A program made the position numbers and the translations under genes. A model generated the notes under the pieces. The model did not search any database. It was given only the letters and a program-made list of their open reading frames with translations, and had not been told where the DNA came from. Shown one piece after another: positions 16,022 through 23,840 of a stretch of 40,531 nucleotides of DNA (position 1 is the stretch's first letter; every line of letters begins with the position of its first letter). The DNA is from an uncultured Eubacteriales bacterium (lineage in GTDB: Bacteria > Bacillota > Clostridia > Oscillospirales > CAG-272): assembly GCA_934371135.1 (NCBI GenBank), contig CAKRNO010000016.1, positions 1 to 40,531 of the forward strand, in the 5' to 3' direction.

Positions 16022-17131
16022 TTATTTTTTGGAGTTGGCGGTGAGATAGGCGTCGATGAAGCCGTCGATATCCCCGTCCATGACCGCCTGAATGTTGCCG
16101 TTCTCATACCCCGTGCGCGTATCCTTCGCCAGCGTGTAGGGCATGAACACATAGGAGCGGATCTGCGCGCCCCATTCGATATTGGTTTTGACGCCCTGGA
16201 TGTCCGAGATCTTATCGAGGTGCTCGCGCATCTTGATCTCCATCAGCTTGGAGCGCAGCATCTTCATCGCCGTCTCCTTGTTCTGCAGCTGGGAGCGCTC
16301 GGTCTGGCACCCGACGACGATCCCCGTCGGCAGGTGGACGATGCGGATGGCGGAGTCGGTCTTATTGATGTGCTGACCGCCGGCGCCCGACGAGCGGTGC
16401 GCCGTCACCTCGATGTCCTCGGGGCGGATCTCGACGCTGTTGTCGTCGTCAAGCTCGGGCATGACCTCCACGGACGCGAACGAGGTCTGCCGCCTGCCGG
16501 ACGCGTCAAACGGGGAAATGCGGACAAGGCGGTGCACGCCGTTCTCACTCTTGAGATACCCGTACGCCCACGGCCCCTCAATCATGAGGGTCGCGGATTT
16601 GAGCCCCGCTTCTTCACCGTCCAGCCAGTCAATGAGCTTTACGTTATAGCCGTGTGCCTCGCCCCAACGGGAGTACATACGGTACAGCATGGACGCCCAG
16701 TCCTGCGCCTCCGTACCGCCCGCGCCGGGGTGGAACGAGAGGATGGCGTTGTTGTGGTCGTATTCGCCCGTCAGGAGCGTTTCCAGCCGCAGGCGCTCCG
16801 CTTCCTTTTCGAGGAAATCCACCTCTGCGGTGACCTCCTCGACGGAGCCCTCGTCATCCTCCTCGATCGCCATCTCGGTCAGCACCGTGGCGTCATCGAA
16901 GCGGGTCGTCAGTGCGTTATATTCTTCAATTGTGTCTTTCAGGCGTTTCAGCTGCTTCAGGGTCACGCCCGACGCCGCCTGGTCCTCCCAGAAGTCCGGG
17001 GCGTAGGTCTTTGCCTCCAGCTCTTTCGCTTCCTCGGTCAGGGCGTCAATGCGGAGCGACTCACGGAGCTGCTTCACCGACGGTGCGAGGGCGGAAAGAC
17101 GGCGCTTCGCTTCTTCCAGCGCGATAATCAA
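16022..17131 (-). CDS. prfB: peptide chain release factor 2, without the programmed frameshift
   Basis: A 369-residue RF2, which terminates translation at UGA and UAA. The stop-reading tripeptide SPF (RISPFDASGRR) and the peptidyl-hydrolysis GGQ (GAGGQHINKT) are present. The gene reads in one frame: where many prfB genes have an in-frame UGA and a +1 slip near codon 25, this one has CTC CGC ATT. The start appears to be TTG (17131-17129) with GGGAGG eight bases upstream. The GGQ glutamine is the target of PrmC at 1605-2417. Confidence 0.95.
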   Translation of the reverse strand: MIIALEEAKRRLSALAPSVKQLRESLRIDALTEEAKELEAKTYAPDFWEDQAASGVTLKQLKRLKDTIEEYNALTTRFDDATVLTEMAIEEDDEGSVEEVTAEVDFLEKEAERLRLETLLTGEYDHNNAILSFHPGAGGTEAQDWASMLYRMYSRWGEAHGYNVKLIDWLDGEEAGLKSATLMIEGPWAYGYLKSENGVHRLVRISPFDASGRRQTSFASVEVMPELDDDNSVEIRPEDIEVTAHRSSGAGGQHINKTDSAIRIVHLPTGIVVGCQTERSQLQNKETAMKMLRSKLMEIKMREHLDKISDIQGVKTNIEWGAQIRSYVFMPYTLAKDTRTGYENGNIQAVMDGDIDGFIDAYLTANSKK

Positions 17132-17201
17132 AACGGGTACCTCCCAATACGGTCCTTATGCGGCGGTCAGCGCCGCACGCAAAAATCACTTCAATCACAT
17201 C

Positions 17202-17230
17202 ATCTTAACATAAAATTCCCGGAATGTAAA
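17202..17230 (-). promoter_or_regulatory. promoter of prfB
   Basis: On the minus strand TTTACA (17230-17225), 17 bp, TAAGAT (17207-17202), giving a leader of about 65 bases. Confidence 0.6.
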
Positions 17231-17275
17231 GGGCTCATGCACGAAAACGGGCAGGCGAGCGCCGGGGGCAGCGAC

Positions 17276-17311
17276 AAAAGGAGCCGGGCACCCACACCGG
17301 GTGCCCGGCTC
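17276..17311 (-). terminator. terminator of the haem operon
   Basis: GAGCCGGGCACCC (17281-17293) pairs perfectly with GGGTGCCCGGCTC (17299-17311) around a five-base loop. On the minus strand it is followed by CTTTTGT. It lies five bases after the stop of the radical SAM gene. Confidence 0.82.
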
Positions 17312-17315
17312 ATCG

Positions 17316-18572
17316 TCAGTCTCCCGTGAGACGTCCGATCAGGAGGGAAATGATATTGTTCCCGAAGAACACACCCTCGCGGGTGAGGGACACGGTACTG
17401 CCCGAGACGGTCAGATACCCGTCCCCCGCGAGCTCTCCGAGCGCATCGCCGAACCGCGCCATGAGATCGACACCGAGCCGCTCCGAGTGGGCGGCGAGGT
17501 CCGCACGCCCTTTCTGCAGCTCCCAGATCAGCGCATCGACATCGCGGTAGGCGGGGAGCAGGACCCTGCCGCGCGAGCAGATGCGGATGCCATCGGAAAT
17601 ATCCGGTACGCTATGGGAATTGTGATAGAAATAGTTGCCGAGGTTGCCGCCGGCGCCGTGCCCCACCGCGATACAGCTCCCGCCGTTATGCCGGATCTCC
17701 ATATAGTCGTAGCGGTCGCGCCCCGCTTTCACGAGCTTCGTGAGCTCCATCATCCGATAGCCGCCCTCACCGAGCGTATCGAGGATCATGTCGAAAAGCT
17801 CTTTTTCGCGGGAAAGGTCCCGCATGGACGCCTTCTCCGCTTCACCGAGGCGGCGGTACAGCGGCGTTTTCTCATGCAGCATCAGGGAATAGAACGAGAC
17901 GCCTGCGGCGTCCAGCGCCCGGATGCGGGCAAGGTCGGAGAGGAGCTGTGTATCGGTCTGCCCGGGGTAGTTGTAGATCAGGTCAACGCCGGTGTTCGGG
18001 ATGCCTGCCTTCATCGCCGCCGCCACGCGGGAGGCGGCAAACTCGCCGCTGCCGCGGCGGCCGAGCAGCTTCCTGATCCCGTCGTCAAAGGTCTGGATCC
18101 CGACGGACAGGCGGTTGACACCCCCTGCCGTCAGCACCGCGAGCATTTCGTCCGTGAGTTCGGTCGCGGAGGTCTCTACGCTGATCTCCGCCCCCGGCGT
18201 GAACGTAAAACATTCCCGCAGGGCGGCGAGGACCGCCGCCATCTGCTCCGGCGAGAGGGAGGTCGGCGTGCCGCCACCGAAGTTCACCGCGTCGATCGGC
18301 GCCTGCATGAAGGGGTAGGCACAAAGCGCGTGTATCTGCGAGATGAGGTAGTGATGATATGCCCGGCGATCGAGCTCATCCGGACGGTGAAAGGGACAGA
18401 ACGTGCAGACCTTATTACAGAAAGGGACGTGGAGATAGATGACCCGGCGACCGGGGGCGCCGTTTTGCAGAATACCCGACAAATACGCCTCCCCCGTTTC
18501 GGGAGAAGTGTATTTGTTCTTCAGATCGCGCGAGGCGTCATGATGCGTGCGGAAGCGTTCCGTAAAGATCAT
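17316..18572 (-). CDS. hmuW: radical SAM enzyme, HemN/HutW-like; probable anaerobic haem-cleaving enzyme (HmuW-like)
   Basis: A 418-residue radical SAM protein. C52, C56 and C59 (CNKVCTFC) would bind the 4Fe-4S cluster; NFGGGTPTSL and LSVGIQTFDD are typical of the HemN/HemW superfamily. The CTFC variant resembles ChuW/HutW enzymes, which open the haem ring without oxygen by radical methylation, rather than HemW (C-x-Y-C). The context, an Fe-siderophore/haem-type ABC importer and a flavodoxin, is that of the Hmu/Chu systems. Alternatives are HemW or an anaerobic coproporphyrinogen oxidase, less likely given this operon. Last gene; its ATG overlaps the binding-protein stop by four bases. Confidence 0.72.
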   Translation of the reverse strand: MIFTERFRTHHDASRDLKNKYTSPETGEAYLSGILQNGAPGRRVIYLHVPFCNKVCTFCPFHRPDELDRRAYHHYLISQIHALCAYPFMQAPIDAVNFGGGTPTSLSPEQMAAVLAALRECFTFTPGAEISVETSATELTDEMLAVLTAGGVNRLSVGIQTFDDGIRKLLGRRGSGEFAASRVAAAMKAGIPNTGVDLIYNYPGQTDTQLLSDLARIRALDAAGVSFYSLMLHEKTPLYRRLGEAEKASMRDLSREKELFDMILDTLGEGGYRMMELTKLVKAGRDRYDYMEIRHNGGSCIAVGHGAGGNLGNYFYHNSHSVPDISDGIRICSRGRVLLPAYRDVDALIWELQKGRADLAAHSERLGVDLMARFGDALGELAGDGYLTVSGSTVSLTREGVFFGNNIISLLIGRLTGD

Positions 18573-19705
18573 TTTGCCGCCTTGAACGAGAAATTCACGT
18601 CGGGGTAGAGAATCTCCGCGAGCTTCTGGTAAGCCTCTGCGAAGCGGCTGTTCGGCTTGTTGTGAAAGAGCGTTTTCTCAAGGTAAAAGACCTTGCCGTT
18701 CTTCACGGCGTTCAGCGACTGCCAGACGGGGTTCGAGCCGTAGGTGTCTTCCACCTGCTTTTTGGCAACGTCCGCACCGGCGTGGCACTGGACGATGATG
18801 ATGTCCGGGTTCGCCGCGAACACGGTCTCCAGGTTGATGTCCCGTCTGCCGCTGCTGTCGAGCGTGCCCTGCCACGAGTCGGCGATGTTGGTGCAGTTCA
18901 TTGCTTTCACCATGCCGCCGACCACCGTGGCGGAGGTGTTTGCCTGCAGGCTTTTCGAGCCGGAGAACATGGAAAATACCTTCGTGCCGTTGCCCGTGGG
19001 GATCTCGGCAAGCACTTCCACGACCTCGTCGAGCGCCTTCATGGCGACGCTCTCCCAGAGCTCGGTGTGCCCCGTCAGGTTGCAGAACACCTTGAACCAT
19101 TTGAGGTAGTCCGAGAAGTCGTCATAATTGACGGCAATGACGGGCACGTTTGCCGCCGCCGCGGGGCTCTCGATCGTTGAGTAGCCGCTCATAGCGGTCG
19201 AGCAGATGATGAGATCAGGGTGGAGCTCCAGGATCTTCTCCGTATTCCATTTGTTGCCCGAGGAGGAGGTGGCGACCACCGTCGTACCGTCGTCCGCGGT
19301 GATGTCTCTGCCGATGTATTCGACGTACAGCTCCTTGGCGGAATCGCCGCCGATGCAACCGATGACCGAGCCGCCGGCTTCATACCAGAGCGTCGTAAAG
19401 CTACCGTAGAGGTTGACGACCTTACCGGGGTTCTTGCTGATTGTCACGGTGGAGCCGTCGGCAGAGGTCGCGTCCTTGAAGGTCACGGACGTTTCGCCCA
19501 CGGTCACGTCGTCGGCACCTTTCAGAAATTCGGTTTTCCACTGTGCTTTCAGTGCTTCCTTATCGGCGTTGCCGCCGTCGCCGGTCGTGTCTCCCGGCTT
19601 GCCAGGGGTGGGGGTGGGATCGGTGTTGTCCCCCCCGCAGGAAACGAGCGCGACGGCGCTCACGAGCATGCAGAGGCAGAGTAAGACGGATAGCAGTTTT
19701 TTCAT
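18569..19705 (-). CDS. ABC transporter substrate-binding lipoprotein (haem/iron-complex type, HmuT-like)
   Basis: A 378-residue binding protein of the FepB/BtuF-like class. A signal peptide ends in the lipobox LVSC with Cys23 as lipid anchor; a Thr/Pro/Gly-rich tether follows (residues 25-48). The mature part has NPGKVVNLYGSFTTLWYEAG, HPDLIICS, VPVIAVNYDDF and ANPDIIIVQCHAG, as expected of a two-lobed cluster-III binding protein. The ligand could be haem, siderophore-iron or cobalamin; haem is favoured by the adjacent radical SAM gene. It acts on the outer face of the cytoplasmic membrane. Confidence 0.85.
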   Translation of the reverse strand: MKKLLSVLLCLCMLVSAVALVSCGGDNTDPTPTPGKPGDTTGDGGNADKEALKAQWKTEFLKGADDVTVGETSVTFKDATSADGSTVTISKNPGKVVNLYGSFTTLWYEAGGSVIGCIGGDSAKELYVEYIGRDITADDGTTVVATSSSGNKWNTEKILELHPDLIICSTAMSGYSTIESPAAAANVPVIAVNYDDFSDYLKWFKVFCNLTGHTELWESVAMKALDEVVEVLAEIPTGNGTKVFSMFSGSKSLQANTSATVVGGMVKAMNCTNIADSWQGTLDSSGRRDINLETVFAANPDIIIVQCHAGADVAKKQVEDTYGSNPVWQSLNAVKNGKVFYLEKTLFHNKPNSRFAEAYQKLAEILYPDVNFSFKAAK

Positions 19706-19729
19706 TGGTTTTCTCCTGTTTATATGTTT

Positions 19730-20527
19730 TTATTTTGTGGACGTATGTAGGGTGGTCCTGACCGGGATAAAGAGGGGGCACTGGTGGATCGGGTCGGTAT
19801 ATACCGCCGCCTCGATCTCGAAAATCTCGCGGAGATTCTCCGCGGTGATGATGTCGGACGGCTTGCCGAACGCGTACAGCCCGCCGCCCCGGATCACCGC
19901 GAGCAGGTCGGAATAGCGCGCGGCGAGGTTGATGTCATGCAGGACCATGACGATGGTGATGCCGAGCTCGCGGTTGAGCCGCCGCACGAGCTCCAGCACC
20001 TCGATCTGGTAGCTGACGTCCAGGTAGGTGGTCGGCTCATCGAGGATCAGTATCTCGGGCTCCTGCGCGACGGTCATGGCGATCCACGCGCGCTGGCGTT
20101 CACCCCCCGAAAGGGTGGACAGGATCCGGTCGCCGAGCGCGGTCAGCCCGGTCATGGCGAGGGCGCGGTCGATGATCTCTTTGTCTGCCATGGTCAGCCC
20201 CCGCCCGAACACCGAGTAGGGGAAGCGACCGTAGGACACCAGCGTCCGGACGTCAATATCGGGCGGGGATTCGTGCACCTGTGCGAGGTACGCGATGCGC
20301 TGTGCCAGCTTTTTCGGCGCGTAATCGCGGAGTGCGCGGTCGCGGTAGAGGACGCTCCCGCTCTTTGGGCTCACCGCCTTGGAGACGGTCTTCAGCAGGG
20401 TGGATTTCCCGCACCCGTTCTGCCCGATGAGCGTGACGATCCTGCCCTCCGGGATGTCGAGGGTGAGGTCGGAGAGCACCGTCTTGTTCCGGTACCCGAC
20501 CGAGATGCTCTTAAAACCGAAATACAT
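19730..20527 (-). CDS. ABC transporter ATP-binding protein (HmuV-like)
   Basis: A 265-residue ATPase of the FecE/BtuD type. Walker A is GQNGCGKST, the Q-loop region AYLAQVHESPPDID, the signature LSGGERQRAWIAM, and Walker B ILILDEPTTYLD, followed by an H-loop VLHD. It energises the FecCD permease. I place the start at 20527 with GGGGGTGA just upstream rather than at a GTG 57 bases earlier inside the permease gene. Confidence 0.92.
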   Translation of the reverse strand: MYFGFKSISVGYRNKTVLSDLTLDIPEGRIVTLIGQNGCGKSTLLKTVSKAVSPKSGSVLYRDRALRDYAPKKLAQRIAYLAQVHESPPDIDVRTLVSYGRFPYSVFGRGLTMADKEIIDRALAMTGLTALGDRILSTLSGGERQRAWIAMTVAQEPEILILDEPTTYLDVSYQIEVLELVRRLNRELGITIVMVLHDINLAARYSDLLAVIRGGGLYAFGKPSDIITAENLREIFEIEAAVYTDPIHQCPLFIPVRTTLHTSTK

Positions 20528-20531
20528 CAGT

Positions 20532-21569
20532 TCACCCCCTCTTTCCTTCCCGGGTGCGCAAAAGATACAGGAAGAAGGGCGCACCGATGAACGAGAGGAT
20601 GATACTCACAGGCACCTCTCCCGGCGGCAGGATGACTCTGCCGACCGTGTCGCAGACCGTCACGAGCGTAAAGCCGAGCAGGGCGGCGGCGGGGAACAGA
20701 TAGCGGTAATCCGAGCCGACGAGCAGCCGCGCGATGTGCGGCACGACGAGCCCGACAAAGCTGATCAGCCCGGCGACGGCGATCGCCGCACCGGCGAGCA
20801 GAGACGATATCGCGATGAGGAAAAACCGGAACAGCTCCGTCCGCAGCCCGAGCGCGTTCGCCGCTTCGTCCCCGAGCATCAGGATGTTCATACGGGAGGG
20901 GAGGAAGGCACAGATGAAGATGCCCGCCGCGGCGTAGGGGAGGATCATGCGGAAGCTCCCCCAGCCCGTGCCGTTCAGCCCGCCGACAAGAAAGCCGGAG
21001 GCGTTGCCGAGCGAATCGGCGAAAAAGGTCTTGATGATATCGTTGAAGGCGCCGAACAGCGCCGAGACCGCCATGCCGGACAGGATCATCTTGACCGGGG
21101 AGACCCCCTTCTGGTAAGCGAGCGCGTAGATCAGCATCGTGGTGACAAAAGCGCCGAGGATGGAGCCGATCGGCAGCAGATGCGAGTACGCGGGGAAGGC
21201 GACCAGCGTCAGGTATCCGACGAAGCTGGCGCCGCCCGTGACGCCGATGGTGGAGGGGGACGCCATCGTGTTGCGCATGACGCCCTGCAGGATGCAGCCC
21301 GAGAGCGAGAGGCACACGCCGACGAGCCCGCCGACCAGCACCCGCGGGAAGCGCAGATTCCACACCAGGAGCCGCGCCACGCTGTCATCCGCGACGAACA
21401 GGGCTTTCGCGACATCGGGGATCGGGATCTTCACGCTCCCGATGCCGGTGCAGATCAGCGTCGAAAGCACGGACAGCGCACCGAAGATCACGATAAGAAC
21501 GATCTTTACGGTCGTCCGCCGCGCGGAAACGGCGACGGTGGGCGTTTCTTGTTCCTTTTTCTCTTTCAT
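20532..21569 (-). CDS. FecCD-family ABC permease (HmuU-like)
   Basis: A 345-residue permease with about ten hydrophobic helices. Family hallmarks: NLRFPRVLVGGLVGVCLSLSGCILQGVMRN, ALGLRTELFRFFLI, and LISFVGLVVPHIARLLVGSDYRYLFPA. It forms the homodimeric channel of an iron-complex/haem/B12 importer with the downstream ATPase. Its ATG lies in the ATGA overlap with the flavodoxin-like gene, tying translation of the two. Confidence 0.92.
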   Translation of the reverse strand: MKEKKEQETPTVAVSARRTTVKIVLIVIFGALSVLSTLICTGIGSVKIPIPDVAKALFVADDSVARLLVWNLRFPRVLVGGLVGVCLSLSGCILQGVMRNTMASPSTIGVTGGASFVGYLTLVAFPAYSHLLPIGSILGAFVTTMLIYALAYQKGVSPVKMILSGMAVSALFGAFNDIIKTFFADSLGNASGFLVGGLNGTGWGSFRMILPYAAAGIFICAFLPSRMNILMLGDEAANALGLRTELFRFFLIAISSLLAGAAIAVAGLISFVGLVVPHIARLLVGSDYRYLFPAAALLGFTLVTVCDTVGRVILPPGEVPVSIILSFIGAPFFLYLLRTREGKRG

Positions 21570-22519
21570 TGTCCGTCTGCAAGAAAGCCGACGACGGCAC
21601 GGCGCGCCGCTTCCAGTTCCTCCGCGTTCGGGTGCCCGAGGGAGAGCTTCTGCTTTTCGAAGCGCTCGAGGGACAGATGCCCCTTTTCACCCTCCGGGAT
21701 GCGCGTGCGCGCAAAGGTGCGGTTGAGGTCGATGCTCCCCTGGCAGAGGTAGTGCCCGAGGAGATGATTGTCCGCGGAGGCGAGGGCTTTGACATTCTCG
21801 CAGACCTTGGCGGCGTGCGCCGTCTCGACGGACACCCCGAGGGTGCCGATGACGATCAGGTTTTTGCCGTGGAGGCGGCGGATGAGGGCGATGGTGTCGT
21901 CGTCTGCCGTGCCGTGATTGCACCAGTAGGAGAGGATGAAGGTATCGAACTTCTCAATGACTTCATCGTTTATGTAGCGGATGTTGTAGGGTCCGACGTG
22001 CCGCGGTACCACCTCGGCGACGGCGGCGGCGAGCCGGTAGGCGTTACCGGTGATGGTCGAGAAAATGATGGGCACGACCCCGGCGAGGTCGGGGCGGCTC
22101 TCCTTTTCCCGCACGACGGCAGCGCCGAGATCCTCACAGGAGGAGAGCACCACGGCGTCGGGTACCGCGTCGGTCACGAGCGACCCTGCCATCATGCAGT
22201 GCGCGAGAGAACCGATGGCGGTGAGACTCCCGGCAAAGTCATTTTGCGGTCGGCGGCAGGTGCCGAAGACGACTGCCCTTTTCCCGCACAGGGCAGGGAG
22301 ACACCGGATGTAAAACGAAAGAAATGCGTCTTCCTCGGCGCTGTTTGCGGCGAAGCCGAACGCCGCCGCGTCATAACGGTCGAGCGCCGACGGATCCCAT
22401 CCGGCGGCGTCAAAGACAACCGCTTCGGCTCCCTTTTGCGTGGCGCCCATCGCGACGTGCTCCGCCATACCGCCGAGTGCCTGCGCGGTGGGGAACCCTA
22501 TAATTGCCAGTCTGCTCAT
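21566..22519 (-). CDS. hmuF: flavodoxin-like protein of the haem operon (HmuF/BilS-like, apparently two flavodoxin folds)
   Basis: A 317-residue protein. Residues from about 150 on resemble flavodoxin-like electron carriers of the BilS/HmuF kind: IIFSTITGNAYRLAAAVAE (FMN phosphate loop), FILSYWCNHGTADDDT, IVIGTLGVSVETAHA, HYLCQGSID and a C-terminal HPNAEELEAARRAV. The first half (IIGFPTAQALGGMAEHVAMGA ... AVVFGTC) looks like a second, diverged flavodoxin fold. I infer that it feeds electrons to the radical SAM enzyme or reduces its tetrapyrrole product, as HmuF does. First gene of the operon; the ribosome binding site AAAGGA is about 13 bases upstream. Confidence 0.68.
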   Translation of the reverse strand: MSRLAIIGFPTAQALGGMAEHVAMGATQKGAEAVVFDAAGWDPSALDRYDAAAFGFAANSAEEDAFLSFYIRCLPALCGKRAVVFGTCRRPQNDFAGSLTAIGSLAHCMMAGSLVTDAVPDAVVLSSCEDLGAAVVREKESRPDLAGVVPIIFSTITGNAYRLAAAVAEVVPRHVGPYNIRYINDEVIEKFDTFILSYWCNHGTADDDTIALIRRLHGKNLIVIGTLGVSVETAHAAKVCENVKALASADNHLLGHYLCQGSIDLNRTFARTRIPEGEKGHLSLERFEKQKLSLGHPNAEELEAARRAVVGFLADGQ

Positions 22520-22543
22520 ACTTTTTGTTTTTTCCTTTCTTGC

Positions 22544-22569
22544 AGCGAGTTAGCGAAGGCTAACTCGCT
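22544..22569. promoter_or_regulatory. palindrome 1 in the haem-operon leader (putative operator)
   Basis: AGCGAGTTAGC-GAAG-GCTAACTCGCT, 11-bp arms. It shares the core GTTAGC-N4-GCTAAC with palindrome 2 while the outer arms differ, which suggests protein recognition of the core. It lies in the 5' leader of the flavodoxin-like gene and is followed by a short T-run only on the plus strand, so it is less likely a terminator for the operon. Confidence 0.6.
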
Positions 22570-22645
22570 TTCTTAAAAATAATGCAGTCTCACCCCGCTC
22601 GCCGCGCGGGTGGCTGCCGATGCCGTAAACTGTGGGGAAATCACA

Positions 22646-22667
22646 GCAGTTAGCGTCTGCTAACTGC
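22646..22667. promoter_or_regulatory. palindrome 2 overlapping the haem-operon transcription start (putative operator)
   Basis: GCAGTTAGC-GTCT-GCTAACTGC, 9-bp arms, same GTTAGC-N4-GCTAAC core as palindrome 1. It begins five bases beyond the -10 element and so covers the expected start point, a classic repressor position. Its centre is exactly 100 bp from that of palindrome 1. A DtxR/IdeR- or Fur-like iron regulator is a reasonable guess; the half-site GTTAG/CTAAC resembles DtxR-type sites. Confidence 0.65.
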
Positions 22668-22671
22668 GCAT

Positions 22672-22700
22672 AGTGTAGCGTATCCGGGGGCGTTTGTCAA
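22672..22700 (-). promoter_or_regulatory. promoter of the haem operon
   Basis: On the minus strand TTGACA (22700-22695), 17 bp, TACACT (22677-22672). The palindrome at 22646-22667 overlaps the start site. Confidence 0.75.
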
Positions 22701-22872
22701 TAGGATTTACGAAAAATACAGTCGACCGTCTGCACACGAGGGACATCGTGCCGCGAGGAGGTCCTGCAGCGCCGGTCGCGGTGTCTGGCGGCAGCCCCTG
22801 CCTGCCGCCCGGGCACGGACCCGACCCGTGCACAGCCGGGAGGGGCGAAAGCGGCGGGGTGTGTAAAATCTC

Positions 22873-22901
22873 TTGACAGCGGGGAAGAATACGGATATAA
22901 T
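22873..22901 (+). promoter_or_regulatory. promoter of the DUF1858-trmK-Nif3 operon
   Basis: TTGACA (22873-22878), 17 bp, TATAAT (22896-22901): perfect consensus. The 172 bases between this and the haem promoter (22701-22872) hold no other feature I can support. Confidence 0.88.
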
Positions 22902-22949
22902 CTACTCGTACGCGAGAAAGGAGAATGACCCATACGGGTCGTGTTTGAT

Positions 22950-23150
22950 ATGGCAATTACGAAAGAAATGATCATCGGCGACGTGCTCGATATGTATCCG
23001 GAGACCGCCCCTTATTTTATGGCAATCGGTATGCACTGCCTCGGCTGCCCTCATTCCCGTGGGGAGAGCATTGAGGATGCGTGCATGGTACACGGCGCGG
23101 ACGTCGCGGAGCTCATCGACACGCTCAACAAAGTGATCGGGAAGCGATAA
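22950..23150 (+). CDS. DUF1858 / hybrid-cluster-associated redox disulfide protein
   Basis: A 66-residue protein of the DUF1858 family (length normal). The hallmark MHCLGCP carries the CxxC redox pair, followed by ESIEDACMVHGADVAELI. The family is often found with hybrid-cluster (Hcp) proteins and is thought to be a small redox partner; no hcp is in this window. The start is uncertain: the strong AAAGGAG at 22917-22923 is 26 bases before ATG 22950 and 17 before GTG 22941. An eight-codon frame (22925-22948) ending two bases before the ATG could pass ribosomes on. Confidence 0.85.
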   Translation: MAITKEMIIGDVLDMYPETAPYFMAIGMHCLGCPHSRGESIEDACMVHGADVAELIDTLNKVIGKR

Positions 23151-23840
23151 ATGAGATCCGTCACACCGGACGCGCGACTGCGTGCGGCGGCGGGCTTCGT
23201 CAGGCAGGGGGCGCGACTGGCCGATATCGGTACGGACCACGCCTACCTGCCTGTTTCATTGCTGCGCGGCGGCAGAATTCCTTTCGCCGTCGCGTCGGAC
23301 ATCTCTGCGGGGCCCCTCGCCCATGCGCGTGAGACCGCCGCTTTCGCCGGAATCGGCGAGGACCGGCTCGCCCTTGCCCTGACCCCGGGACTGCAAGGGC
23401 TCGAGGCGTACCGCCCGACGGACATCACCATCTGCGGGATGGGCGGCGAGATGATCGCCGGGATCCTCGCCGACGCGCCCTTTGTCCGGAATCCGGACAT
23501 CCGCCTCATCCTGCAGCCCATGACCCGTGCGCACATCCTGCGGCGGTATCTTGCCGAAAACGGGTTTGCCGTCACAGCCGAGACGCTCGCCCGCGTCAAG
23601 CGGCACGTCTATACCTGCCTTTGTGTGCACTATACGGGAGAGCCCTATGCGCTCACGCCCCTCGACACCTTTCTCGGGGCGTATTACACCCGGGGCGAGG
23701 GGCGGGCGCATCCGCTGTTCTCCGCCTACCTTGAGGAGCAGATTTCGACGGTGCGCCGCCGCGTTTTCGGGCTCCGCTCCGTCGGGGCGGCAGGTGATGA
23801 GGACGAAAAACTGCTCGCCGGAATGGAGGCTTACTTATGA
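23151..23840 (+). CDS. trmK: tRNA (adenine22-N1)-methyltransferase
   Basis: A 229-residue SAM-dependent Rossmann methyltransferase of the TrmK (YqfN) family, which makes m1A22 in tRNAs of Gram-positive bacteria. Motifs: ADIGTDHAYLPVSLL (SAM loop), AVASDISAGPLAHA, TDITICGMGGEMIAGIL and LILQPMTRAHILRRYL. ATG follows the preceding TAA with no gap, and it overlaps the next gene by ATGA; trmK next to a Nif3-like gene is the usual Firmicutes arrangement. Confidence 0.93.
   Translation: MRSVTPDARLRAAAGFVRQGARLADIGTDHAYLPVSLLRGGRIPFAVASDISAGPLAHARETAAFAGIGEDRLALALTPGLQGLEAYRPTDITICGMGGEMIAGILADAPFVRNPDIRLILQPMTRAHILRRYLAENGFAVTAETLARVKRHVYTCLCVHYTGEPYALTPLDTFLGAYYTRGEGRAHPLFSAYLEEQISTVRRRVFGLRSVGAAGDEDEKLLAGMEAYL

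Noticed and set aside
16013..17329. Plus-strand 438-codon frame over prfB
   Set aside because: Antisense to a gene with intact SPF and GGQ motifs; composition typical of a GC-rich shadow frame.
19784..20590. Long plus-strand frame over the haem ABC ATPase gene
   Set aside because: Antisense shadow of a GC-rich gene; no motif, while the minus-strand frame has full Walker and signature motifs.
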